DNA from: Caedibacter sp052030685
GTDB lineage: Bacteria > Pseudomonadota > Gammaproteobacteria > Francisellales > Francisellaceae
Length of the DNA stretch: 64,000 bases
Direction of reading: 5' to 3'
Assembly (NCBI RefSeq): GCF_052030685.1
Contig: NZ_JBQAJM010000006.1
Location: forward strand, 1 to 64,000
A program made the position numbers and the translations under genes. A model generated the notes under the pieces. It did not search any database. It had not been told where the DNA came from and was given only the letters and a program-made list of their open reading frames with translations. Positions 1 to 8,089 of this stretch are shown one piece after another. The stretch's first letter is position 1. Each line of letters begins with the position of its first letter.

Positions 1-76
1 ACCAGTACCTGTATTGCTTGGGGCTCCATTAGAATCACTCGACGGTTGGTTATTATCACCAGTACCTGTATTGCTT
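1..76 (-). repeat. 57-bp-period repeat inside the Trp-repeat gene
   Basis: A 19-base stretch at 1-19 recurs exactly at 58-76. The period is 57 bp, or 19 codons, and encodes S-N-T-G-T-G units in the low-complexity tail. More units may lie to the left of the window. Confidence 0.6.
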
Positions 77-1563
77 GTCTTAGGATCTTCCGTTTCTTTG
101 GTTTCCTTAGGTTTCTTAGCTTCCTTAAAATATATTTTTCCAGCTCGTGTGTTCTTTACCGCAGTTTGACATTTTTGATTTTTCAACTGATTGTACATCT
201 GCTCAAATTGCGACTTACCATTCTCTGAGTTTATCCATTCTTTAGCAGCTGGTGTATTTAACCATCTAATAACGGCATGCTCCCACACATAGCCATTGCG
301 CACACTGTTGAGCCAGTTTTGCCACTGTTTACTCTGCATCCATTCTTTGCCAACTTTTGTTGTTAGCCACACACCAGCAGCTTTTGAGGATATAAATTGC
401 GATAAGTCGGAATCATAATACCAGAAGTTGGAATCATCATGATTATCCATATTTTCAATATGCTCAAGAATGAGATCTTGTAAACCTCTACTATTTTTAA
501 TAAATTCTAAAGTTACATTTTTATTTAACCACTGGATAAAAATTGACCTCATCTCCCCTTTTGAATCGACCTGCCACTGACTGCCATCATAAGTCTGTAG
601 CCATTGTATTCCTGTATCACTTGCCAACCAAAGTCCACCCACATAAGTAGATAAAAATTGATCTAAATCAGATGCATACCAATAGCCCGAGATTGTATTT
701 GCTGCCTTGACTTTCTCAAGTAGTACTTTTTCCATTTCTTTTGCGACTTTACTGGCTTCGTTAAGGTTCTCATTATGTATAATATCCTTTGCCACACTAT
801 GACCATTTTTATTCCCATCCAAAAGACTTAATCTATCTTGACCTTCTGCAGCCGTAAGCCACTGAGAACCTTGTGGACTCAATAACCAATCAATACCACT
901 TTTGGTATACAACCATTTTTGCCCTGCTTTTGTTATTAGCACTTTATCCAAGGGTGATTGAAAGCTAGTGCAAGCATTGAATGCTGATTGAGTTACTTGA
1001 AGAACTGCTAATCCAGCTATTGCCATTGCAGTGCCTGCACCAAGTTTTTGTTTCACGCCACCATCATAGTATTTGTAGCCGGCAACACCACCAACTCCTG
1101 ATACTCCATAACCAAGAATAGTCGAGAAATTTGGCCATCCTTTAGTATCTGGATAATTCAAGTTAAGCGCTTTTTGATCCGAGAGAGAATTTACTTTTGC
1201 AGTCATTGATTTCTCCCCTTGAGGTTCTGACATCCAAGCTTTTGCATCTTCTGTATCTAACCAATCGTTAACGACCGACGAATTTGATAAAAACCAGTTA
1301 TGACCAACATGGCTTACTAGCCAAGCTTTCCCTTCAGTTGATCGAAGCCACAAATGGCCTTCATGCATAGATAGCAGCCGATCTAATTCATTTTTATGAT
1401 ATGTTTGTTTTGTTACTTTATCATTAAACTCTTGATCTAATACCCCATCATGCAAAGAATAGCTAGCTGGAACTTCATTAGTGTTAATATTATCGCTATA
1501 ACCGATACTAGTCATACCCATTAAACCCGATAATACATAAACATATACACTTTTTTTTCTCAT
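1..1563 (-). CDS. Exported tryptophan-repeat protein, partial (continues past left edge)
   Basis: An open frame runs without a stop from the ATG at 1563 to base 1, giving 521 residues; the C-terminus lies outside the window. AAGGA stands 9 nt before the ATG, and the gene begins 15 nt after the stop of the preceding fimbrial gene, so it is the last visible gene of that operon. Residues 1-23 resemble a signal peptide. The body carries Trp-rich blocks (about 71-116, 216-245, 311-330, 398-449) spaced nine residues apart with consensus W-L-x-[ST]-x-x-G-x-x. They are often preceded by a Y-x(3)-L-x-x-F-L-S stretch (about 54-66, 294-306, 380-392). Residues 148-192 are Gly/Ala-rich and may include a membrane segment. 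The visible C-terminal end is a Lys/Glu then Ser/Asn/Gly low-complexity tail. I do not recognise the family. Position suggests a surface protein or adhesin made with the fimbriae, which is inference. Confidence 0.75.
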   Translation of the reverse strand, partial: MRKKSVYVYVLSGLMGMTSIGYSDNINTNEVPASYSLHDGVLDQEFNDKVTKQTYHKNELDRLLSMHEGHLWLRSTEGKAWLVSHVGHNWFLSNSSVVNDWLDTEDAKAWMSEPQGEKSMTAKVNSLSDQKALNLNYPDTKGWPNFSTILGYGVSGVGGVAGYKYYDGGVKQKLGAGTAMAIAGLAVLQVTQSAFNACTSFQSPLDKVLITKAGQKWLYTKSGIDWLLSPQGSQWLTAAEGQDRLSLLDGNKNGHSVAKDIIHNENLNEASKVAKEMEKVLLEKVKAANTISGYWYASDLDQFLSTYVGGLWLASDTGIQWLQTYDGSQWQVDSKGEMRSIFIQWLNKNVTLEFIKNSRGLQDLILEHIENMDNHDDSNFWYYDSDLSQFISSKAAGVWLTTKVGKEWMQSKQWQNWLNSVRNGYVWEHAVIRWLNTPAAKEWINSENGKSQFEQMYNQLKNQKCQTAVKNTRAGKIYFKEAKKPKETKETEDPKTSNTGTGDNNQPSSDSNGAPSNTGTG

Positions 1564-1578
1564 GTTATTTTTTCCTTA

Positions 1579-2151
1579 TTATGTGTTAAAAAAACTTGCT
1601 CTAAATGTCAGCGAAAAACTTCCGACATACTTTTCACTGTTTGAACCCAATTTAATAAGATCGCCCCCACTACCTTTGACATACACAGTAAATGGCATTG
1701 TGCTCTCACCAAAAGAAGTGCTGCTGTTAACCCTAATTGTCTGGTTAGCTAAATGATCACTACAAGGATCCATGTTACGATCAATTGCTAGGCAAACCTG
1801 ATACTTTATTTTACAAGCTGGACATTTCCCCTCCTTATTATCTGCTGGAACTAAAGCACAAGCTCCAGAATCATCTTGATTATGACAAGTCAGTGAAACA
1901 TCAAGTCTATTACTATGCGCTAGTGACACTTGACCTTTTATTTCTTGTGATGTAAAAACAGGTAGCCTGTCATTATTAAGCGTAAGCTGCCCTATATTTA
2001 AATATGTGCTCGACAAATCAACTTTAACCGCTGGCATTGTCCTAGTGTCAAGCGTTAAATTAAACTGAACCTGTTGTGATGGAGGTGAACTCCCAACGGA
2101 TACAATTGCTAAGAGTATTCCACTTAAAAAAATAATCGTTTTTCGCATCAT
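1579..2151 (-). CDS. Minor fimbrial subunit-like exported protein
   Basis: About 190 residues with an N-terminal signal peptide (MRKTIIFLSGILLAIVSVGSS). I start at the ATG at 2151 because AGGTGG lies 5 nt upstream; an in-frame GTG at 2160 directly abuts the previous stop. The mature part is beta-rich, with paired cysteines in the middle (around C-x(2)-C). It ends in a Y-V-G-S-F-S-L-T-F strand like the C-terminal strand of the major pilin of this operon. It follows the 168-aa gene with no gap, so the two are probably translationally coupled. It is probably an additional minor or tip subunit of the CS1-type pilus. No close family is recognised, and the assignment rests on context and C-terminal pattern. 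Confidence 0.6.
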   Translation of the reverse strand: MMRKTIIFLSGILLAIVSVGSSPPSQQVQFNLTLDTRTMPAVKVDLSSTYLNIGQLTLNNDRLPVFTSQEIKGQVSLAHSNRLDVSLTCHNQDDSGACALVPADNKEGKCPACKIKYQVCLAIDRNMDPCSDHLANQTIRVNSSTSFGESTMPFTVYVKGSGGDLIKLGSNSEKYVGSFSLTFRASFFNT

Positions 2152-2160
2152 TGCTACCAC

Positions 2161-2667
2161 CTAATAGTCTACTGAAACATTACAAGTAAGCATCCCTTTA
2201 TAGACACTGCTTTGATTAGGTATATCCCGCTTGTGAATTAAAAGTAAAACTTCAGTACCTTGTTGTGGTACTTTCTTCTTACGATTTAGAGTTAATGGCA
2301 CCGCTTTATTCTCTATGCAAAGGAAACGATGCGCAGTAATCGTATTTGAAGTATTACTCATTGTCGATTCACCACATTCTATGGAATATTTAGGATCAGG
2401 AATATTGCTTGAAAAGCTTATTGTTGGCGATTTACCTGCATAAACATAGTCAGACTCATTAGCTACCGAACAGTTTTGGGTAACCGCCTTTACTTGTGAT
2501 GTGAAATTAATACTGTTGCTATCATTGACGTCAACAGTAAACCAAGGCTCCACTTCAAGTGTGCTATCAATGGTAATCTCGGCTTTATTGGAATCATATT
2601 GATTAGAAGCGGTACAACCTAAAGGAAATAGCAAAAGTACTGCCCATTTTATTATTATTTTATTCAT
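2161..2667 (-). CDS. Small exported fimbrial-operon protein
   Basis: 168 residues starting 1 nt after the stop of the upstream minor-subunit gene, so it belongs to the same transcript. The N-terminus (MNKIIIKWAVLLLFPLGCTAS) is a signal peptide; P-L-G-C resembles a lipobox but lacks the usual Leu at -3, so lipidation is uncertain. The rest is beta-rich with several cysteines and ends Y-K-G-M-L-T-C-N-V-S-V, again a pilin-like last strand. I infer a minor subunit or accessory adhesin exported through the chaperone-usher pathway. No catalytic motif is visible. Confidence 0.55.
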   Translation of the reverse strand: MNKIIIKWAVLLLFPLGCTASNQYDSNKAEITIDSTLEVEPWFTVDVNDSNSINFTSQVKAVTQNCSVANESDYVYAGKSPTISFSSNIPDPKYSIECGESTMSNTSNTITAHRFLCIENKAVPLTLNRKKKVPQQGTEVLLLIHKRDIPNQSSVYKGMLTCNVSVDY

Positions 2668-2668
2668 C

Positions 2669-3688
2669 TCAACCTTCCTGAAAATCTGCCGTCAGTACAA
2701 GCACCGTCTTATTTTTGTACGTGCCGGGCTTTGCCTGTTTAACCGCAGCTGCAGCCGCAAGTAAATCGACATTTAGTTCATTGGAAGCCCGTATAGCGAT
2801 AGATTGATTTTGATCCGTCTGCGGCTTCAATTCCTGATCATTTATTTTCAATGTCAATGGAATGCGGTTTTTTGCATCACTATCTTTCAAAGTACATCTA
2901 CCTTGATCACTGTCACAGCTTTTAAGTTTGACTATAACGTTATTGGCATTAGTAACATAAGCCACATTAACCGTTGCACTATAGTCACCAGAACTATTAT
3001 TTTGTTTGAGTGTGGTTGCATATGTCGAGTTCCCTGCACTTATATAGGGCAAAAAGTTAAGTTTTAATTGCAGTGGGGTATTAACTATAATTTCTTTATA
3101 ATTACCTGTAAGCGACCTATTTCCTTTACTATCTATGTTTTTAGAATATTCGGCAAGCGAAATACTTCCACTAATCTTTATCTGACCTTCGCACTTGTTA
3201 GTACCTAGCGAATTAAACATCTCAATATTATCTAATTCAACATATAGTTTACTAATTGTATAATTCGTTTGACTGATAAGGTGAAACTCCTTGGCTTGAT
3301 CTTCTGGCTTAAGATTCTTCCCACCAATCGAAAAACTATTACTATCAGAATAAAGTCTACCACTCAACTCATTACTGCCACATTTTATTGTAAAAGATTG
3401 AAACAAGAGATGATCGTAATAATCTGAACAAACCCTATTGTAGGCGTCAGTCCAAGTACAAACATACTGAAAGAAACCATTCAAATCTATTCCTAGCGTC
3501 CCAGATAAAGAAAGTTTTTCAGCAGAAAAACTCAGTTTTTTGTCAAACTCTTTTAGAGTAAATTCATTACCATTATTAGTTTTGCTAATACTTTTATTTA
3601 AAAAATCCACATCAACACTTACCACACTGGCATTTACACTACTTATTAGTAAATATCCAATCAATATACTAGAACATTTTCTTACCAT
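2669..3688 (-). CDS. Large minor/tip fimbrial subunit (CooD/CblD-like position)
   Basis: 339 residues from the ATG at 3688, chosen because GAGGTG lies 6 nt before it and a clean signal peptide follows (MVRKCSSILIGYLLISSVNAS). An upstream ATG at 3721 would overlap the usher. The gene starts 8 nt after the usher stop. In CS1-type systems (CooB-A-C-D, CblB-A-C-D) this slot encodes a tip adhesin of about 360 residues, which fits. The N-terminal half is Cys-containing and may be a receptor-binding domain. The C-terminal third (about 205-339) looks like a pilin domain ending in T-V-L-V-L-T-A-D-F, which would be handed to the chaperone. Assignment is from gene order, size and the pilin-like end; I see no strong sequence signature. 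Confidence 0.65.
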   Translation of the reverse strand: MVRKCSSILIGYLLISSVNASVVSVDVDFLNKSISKTNNGNEFTLKEFDKKLSFSAEKLSLSGTLGIDLNGFFQYVCTWTDAYNRVCSDYYDHLLFQSFTIKCGSNELSGRLYSDSNSFSIGGKNLKPEDQAKEFHLISQTNYTISKLYVELDNIEMFNSLGTNKCEGQIKISGSISLAEYSKNIDSKGNRSLTGNYKEIIVNTPLQLKLNFLPYISAGNSTYATTLKQNNSSGDYSATVNVAYVTNANNVIVKLKSCDSDQGRCTLKDSDAKNRIPLTLKINDQELKPQTDQNQSIAIRASNELNVDLLAAAAAVKQAKPGTYKNKTVLVLTADFQEG

Positions 3689-3696
3689 CACACACC

Positions 3697-6165
3697 TCAA
3701 CACGTAAATGCACCAACCCAATAACCAGGTTGAGCACTTGTTATTTCATTTGCATTTAAATCATAAGCACATTTCTCGGCTTTCGTTGCAATCGTTAACG
3801 CAGGTTTTACCTTACTCACACTTGTGACAAAAAATCCTGACTCATCGCTATAAGTTGCGATATCACCATAGCTTGATATTTTGGCGCCGCGAATCGGATT
3901 GCCCTTGTTATCAACCACTTGACCAACAACCTCAACCACTGCAAATGCTGCTCTTGACAGATAATAAACAGAACCAGGATAAAGACTAACAAACTCATGC
4001 TTATCTGAATACTTAAGTAATTGCGACTCATCTTGATGATCACTCAATGAGACCTTGTATTGTTTATAATGGGGCAATGCAATGAAGTTATCTCCCTTAT
4101 AAATCGGATAACTGACACCATTAATCTGCGCTGCCATCTTATGTTTTTTATCTTCTGTATCCAGATGAATAATCACGCCCGATTTACTACGATGTTCATT
4201 GTGCAGCGCGACACTTTGTGGCGTGAGACTTATGCCACCATACAAACTACCTGAGGCAGAATAGTTCTCATGATGATCTTGACTAACCACCGACGTTGCT
4301 AAATCACCTTGCAAATAACTTGAGGTGAGATTAGTTGACAACATACCACTGGCATAATTTTTACGATAATCAACATTGGCATTGACATATTTTATATGCT
4401 GATTCTCCACATTTGGTCTTAAGCTTAAGCCATTTGAAATCTGCTTATCACTCGGTGAATAACGCAAGTAATCACTCAGCGTATTACCGCTACCAAATCT
4501 ATAAGAAACATTGAGCATAAAGGCATAATTATTCTGCTTCTCTCCTTCTCCTTGGAAACTTCTAGAATAACTTATCGATGCATTAACGTACCAGTTATGT
4601 CGCTGATACAACGTATGAAAATACGACGCATTGAGATTATCTCTCTTCGTATGAAAACTATAACTATAAGTACCCGAGATTGACCCCAACTTGATCGGCT
4701 CTAAATTTAGATAAGGTGATAGCCCAATTCTATTGTAACGTGATTTAAATGGGCTATACGCATTCTGACTTTTGCTGTTTGTATTGTACCAAGCACTCAT
4801 TGAAAAATATCTAAAATAGCTATTAGACAACTGCAGGTTATAACCATAGTTAGCGCCTGAGTCTAGAGCTACTGTTTGCGTTATTTGTGTATTTAAAGGC
4901 AAATAAATTTCGGTATCCCATTCAGCAACTGCCAAGTTATTTACCCCATAACCACCAAAATTCATAATCGTTGTCTTATTGATCGCGCTTGCAAAACTAC
5001 CTCCCAAGTAAGGTGCCTTGATTGCTGTTTTTTGATTCTTGGCGACAATACCTAACCATACACGATAGTTTTGATTATTATCATGAAGCTTTGATAAAGA
5101 CGAGGGTTTATTGATCATCGCTGTCTTTGTTTGAACGACTTGACCTGCCTCAGTAATCTCAATTCTGATAGGGTAAATGCCACTTGGAAAACTCTCTGTT
5201 TGTAATAAGTGATTGCCTGCACTGAAATTCTGCACCGAAATCAAGCGACCATCTTTGTAGACATTGACTACTGAATTGGCATTAATAAACAAAGGTATTG
5301 GAATAAGTGATGCTTTTTGCGATGACAATGATAAATTATCAGAGCTACCTAGCTCGCCAATCACACCTGTGCCATTAAACGCATAATTCAAGCTATACGT
5401 ATTCTGACCACTGTAAAAATTAGCATTGTTAAAATAACCTACACGTGAATACATAGTCTCTTTATCATATTGCCAATAGACATTATTCACTCGCACATCA
5501 CTGCGTCGACGGTTTTTCTGCAAAAACACACTACTATTTAAATGCTGACGACCATAGCCTGTGGCATTATCAAGCTCAAGATAATAATTGGTGTCACGAT
5601 GATCTGCATAATTAAAGTTAAATCGATAACCGAAGAATGAGCTTAGATGACTAACCTCGGGCGCGCTAAGATATTTATCATTTTGCTGCGACTGATAGCT
5701 AAATGCTTCAGCTGGCAACCATAACTTCAAACGTATACTATTTAAATCTAATTGCATCATCATAAAAGGTAAATTGCGCTGACACAAACCGTTTTGCTCC
5801 CATAGAGGCAAGCAATCAACGGCTTGATTGGGGTCCACCCCTTGGCTCAATAATTGCTTTAGGATCAATCGCACCTCTTCCTTCAGGCGAACACTGGCAC
5901 GATCAAACAAATCATTTGACTCAAGGAAAATCTTACCTTTATCTAGTCGAATCATATGCTGCCCCAATTCAACGCCTAATATAGAGACATCGACTTCAAT
6001 AGCATCAGCTAATTGTGAATCAAAGTCTTCTGGGATCGTTTCCAGACCTTCAATGCCTTTTTTGAATTTAGGATCCAAAGAAACAGGAGAGTTCGCCGTC
6101 ACAGGCAAGGGCAATAACGCTATCCACAAAAATGGCACAAGCCGTTTAAGCTTTTTTAGTGTCAT
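3697..6165 (-). CDS. Outer-membrane fimbrial usher, CS1/TcfC (alternate) type
   Basis: 822 residues with signal peptide (cut near residue 25) and GGAG 8 nt before the ATG. Ushers secrete and assemble chaperone-bound subunits through a beta-barrel pore. The length is that of CooC/CblC/TcfC ushers. Most of the protein is a run of aromatic-rich amphipathic strands typical of the barrel. The middle holds an E-set-like stretch (about 285-350: V-N-V-Y-K-D-G-R-L-I, then G-I-Y-P-I-R-I), and the last 80 residues hold a carboxypeptidase-regulatory-like fold (V-V-G-Q-V-V-D-N-K-G-N-P-I-R-G-A). These are the known hallmarks of the alternate chaperone-usher family. The gene lies between the major pilin and the large minor subunit, the standard CS1 order. 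Confidence 0.85.
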   Translation of the reverse strand: MTLKKLKRLVPFLWIALLPLPVTANSPVSLDPKFKKGIEGLETIPEDFDSQLADAIEVDVSILGVELGQHMIRLDKGKIFLESNDLFDRASVRLKEEVRLILKQLLSQGVDPNQAVDCLPLWEQNGLCQRNLPFMMMQLDLNSIRLKLWLPAEAFSYQSQQNDKYLSAPEVSHLSSFFGYRFNFNYADHRDTNYYLELDNATGYGRQHLNSSVFLQKNRRRSDVRVNNVYWQYDKETMYSRVGYFNNANFYSGQNTYSLNYAFNGTGVIGELGSSDNLSLSSQKASLIPIPLFINANSVVNVYKDGRLISVQNFSAGNHLLQTESFPSGIYPIRIEITEAGQVVQTKTAMINKPSSLSKLHDNNQNYRVWLGIVAKNQKTAIKAPYLGGSFASAINKTTIMNFGGYGVNNLAVAEWDTEIYLPLNTQITQTVALDSGANYGYNLQLSNSYFRYFSMSAWYNTNSKSQNAYSPFKSRYNRIGLSPYLNLEPIKLGSISGTYSYSFHTKRDNLNASYFHTLYQRHNWYVNASISYSRSFQGEGEKQNNYAFMLNVSYRFGSGNTLSDYLRYSPSDKQISNGLSLRPNVENQHIKYVNANVDYRKNYASGMLSTNLTSSYLQGDLATSVVSQDHHENYSASGSLYGGISLTPQSVALHNEHRSKSGVIIHLDTEDKKHKMAAQINGVSYPIYKGDNFIALPHYKQYKVSLSDHQDESQLLKYSDKHEFVSLYPGSVYYLSRAAFAVVEVVGQVVDNKGNPIRGAKISSYGDIATYSDESGFFVTSVSKVKPALTIATKAEKCAYDLNANEITSAQPGYWVGAFTC

Positions 6166-6282
6166 ATAAAGACTCTCCGCATTATACTTTTTATCATTAG
6201 AAAACTCGCCATAATAAAATCACAGATCAAGACAATAAATGGTATGAGGTTTACTAATGCATGAATTATGCTTTGCATTTAA

Positions 6283-6780
6283 CTAGAAATCACTTTCTAT
6301 ACTAAAAGTAAAGGTTCCTGTATATGTACCTGATGGATAGCTCGTAGAGCCATCTCCATAGGTTATCTCTAAATCTTTAGCATCATTTTGGCTTAGCGCA
6401 AACTTACTAGGCGTGTCATTAATCTCGGTAGTTCCGAGATGAAATACTACAGGGATTTTATCGGCACCCGATTCGATAACATATGAGGAACCATCCTTAG
6501 GTCCAGTACTAATTTTTATACCAATGTTTTCTGTTACACTCTCTGTCCACTCAATAAAGTTTCTAATTGTGTGACTGCCCCGTGTATCAGAAGCCTGCAT
6601 CGAACTTTGAACATTAGAGCTCGAAGATGATATCTTAAATTTATCACCGAATTTTTTTGGACCTACAGTAATCTCAAGCTCAACATCATGAGTAGCATGC
6701 TCTTTTGCAGCGACAAAGGATGTACTACCCAATAGCGCGGTCATAACACCTGCAAGTAAGATTTTCTTAGTTTTTAACAT
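6283..6780 (-). CDS. CS1-type major fimbrial subunit
   Basis: 165 residues with a signal peptide (MLKTKKILLAGVMTALLGSTSFVAA) and a strong AAGGAG site 8 nt upstream. The mature protein contains no cysteine, as in CS1/CFA-I/CblA pilins, whose folds lack the disulfide of type 1 pilins. It opens with a beta strand (V-E-L-E-I-T-V), which would be the donor strand, and ends Y-T-G-T-F-T-F-S-I-E-S-D-F, the chaperone-facing last strand. The gene sits between chaperone and usher, the CooA/CblA position, and is followed by a 117-bp gap before the usher; such a gap often separates the highly expressed pilin from downstream genes. Role: polymerises into the pilus shaft. Confidence 0.8.
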   Translation of the reverse strand: MLKTKKILLAGVMTALLGSTSFVAAKEHATHDVELEITVGPKKFGDKFKISSSSSNVQSSMQASDTRGSHTIRNFIEWTESVTENIGIKISTGPKDGSSYVIESGADKIPVVFHLGTTEINDTPSKFALSQNDAKDLEITYGDGSTSYPSGTYTGTFTFSIESDF

Positions 6781-6887
6781 AACATTCTCCTTTTGGTTTG
6801 ATAATATAAGCTCTAACCTTTAGGCAAGTGGAAACCTTACCCAGATAGGCTAAAACTTACGTTTGATAAAATTGAAATAACACCTAA

Positions 6888-7685
6888 TTAGACAACTGAA
6901 TACTTTTGCTTCTGCGTACTTTTGCCATTTTCAAAAACCTCAATCTCAACATTATTAGCAAATGGCACTGTTTTTATTATTTTAGGCGTCGATGGATATA
7001 TTTTGTATCTTTGTTCAAATGTATCGTTAGCATCACAATACAGAGCTTTCAAATCAGTAGACAACTTCTGTCGCTCCTCTTTTGGTTTACACTTTGCTTT
7101 GACGACAACCTCAATCAATGCATTACCATCATTGTGAATTTCAAGAGCCTCTTCTTTGGATTTGACATAGGTCTTATAGACGGCATTTTGCGGCTGAACC
7201 ACTAATATACTCGAGAATCCGATCATAATACCAACACCTGCAGATATCTCACCATCTGCCAACAATTCTTTGTCAGTAATTGCAAACCCATCTTCTTTCT
7301 TCGGTAATACTGGCATTATACTGACGCGGTAATAACTAATCTGATCTTTACTCCTGCCTTTGGGATGGTAAAAGCGAATATTTTTGGAGCGACCTGGAGG
7401 AATAATAAGTCTACTTGGAGTTACAAACAATCTTTCTGCCATTTCCTTGGAAGAAAGTAGTTTCTCAACTTTGTTCTCAGATAAAGGATTCGTCACCTCT
7501 AGCAACTCAATTTTAACATACGCCGTCTTGCTTGAGTCATTATTATAAATAGTCTTTGAAAACATAGGCTTATCTTCAGACCAAATATCATAAAGACTAT
7601 TCAAATCAATACTTGCAAATGCCACACTTGTCATACTTAAAGCGCCTATTAATATAATGTTTTTTATTAAGCGAATTACTATCAT
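6888..7685 (-). CDS. Periplasmic fimbrial chaperone (CooB/CblB-like)
   Basis: 265 residues from the ATG at 7685, which has AGGA 7 nt upstream; an ATG 12 nt earlier has no ribosome-binding site. A signal peptide covers about the first 25 residues (ALSMTSVAFAS). Two Ig-like domains are visible. The first contains the conserved V-T-P-S-R-L-I-I-P-P-G-R-S-K-N-I-R-F stretch, with the Arg/Lys cleft that caps pilin C-termini, and Y-Y-R-V-S-I-M-P. The second carries one Cys pair. It is the first gene of the fimbrial operon, as in CS1 and Cbl loci, and binds subunits in the periplasm for delivery to the usher. Confidence 0.82.
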   Translation of the reverse strand: MIVIRLIKNIILIGALSMTSVAFASIDLNSLYDIWSEDKPMFSKTIYNNDSSKTAYVKIELLEVTNPLSENKVEKLLSSKEMAERLFVTPSRLIIPPGRSKNIRFYHPKGRSKDQISYYRVSIMPVLPKKEDGFAITDKELLADGEISAGVGIMIGFSSILVVQPQNAVYKTYVKSKEEALEIHNDGNALIEVVVKAKCKPKEERQKLSTDLKALYCDANDTFEQRYKIYPSTPKIIKTVPFANNVEIEVFENGKSTQKQKYSVV

Positions 7686-7880
7686 TACGTTCCTCATTTT
7701 AGGTTGTACTTACATTTAAATTGATATGACATAACTAAACATTTGTCTGAAAACTTGAGAGGAAGTCTAACGCATAGCAACTGCAGTTTTGTACACACAA
7801 GATGAATAATAATGAATCTAAAATAAACAAAATGTATCGATAATTGTTACATCCAACTTTATATGGTTCTTAACTGTATT

Positions 7881-7940
7881 AACAGCTCCCTAAAAGCATC
7901 AACCATTCCCTAAAAGCACTAACCGTTCCCTGAGCGAAGT
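7881..7940. repeat. 20-bp tandem repeat, about 2.5 units
   Basis: Units start at 7881, 7901 and 7921. The first two share CCCTAAAAGCA; the third has a similar first half and then runs into the family E repeat. Confidence 0.6.
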
Positions 7941-7998
7941 CGAAGGGAAAAATACAACCACATGGCTTCGACTGACGCTCAGCCTGCGAGAGTGACAA
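7921..7998. repeat. Dispersed repeat family E, copy 1
   Basis: The copy contains TTCCCTGAGCGAAGTCGAAG and, inverted nearby, GGCTTCGACTGACGCTCAG, so it can fold as an imperfect hairpin. Related copies are at 34256-34345 and 40812-40900. Confidence 0.6.
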
Positions 7999-8089
7999 AA
8001 CCATTTGATTCTTTGTTGCTATTTCTAAACACCCTATTCTTTGCTACACTTTGCAATCATTACACTTTTACCTAAAGCGCTGTCATTTG

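Larger units (their letters stand above)
7686..8089. other. Divergent intergenic region between fimbrial operon and AAA-ATPase gene
   Basis: About 400 bp between two divergent genes. It should hold both promoters, but I cannot point to convincing -35/-10 pairs. The right half holds a 20-bp tandem repeat and a family E repeat, listed separately. Confidence 0.6.

Noticed and set aside
6240..6275. AATGCA/TGCATT inverted pair between pilin and usher genes as an attenuator
   Set aside because: Short stem without a T run; too weak to call, though partial termination after a major pilin gene would make sense.
8051..8089. TTG-start extension of the AAA-ATPase-like gene
   Set aside because: No ribosome-binding site, and the family begins at the M-K-K-L-P-I-G-Y-S found at 8090.
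7686..8089. Phase-variable invertible promoter for the fimbrial operon
   Set aside because: There are repeats, but no pair of inverted repeats flanking a switch-sized segment and no recombinase gene nearby.
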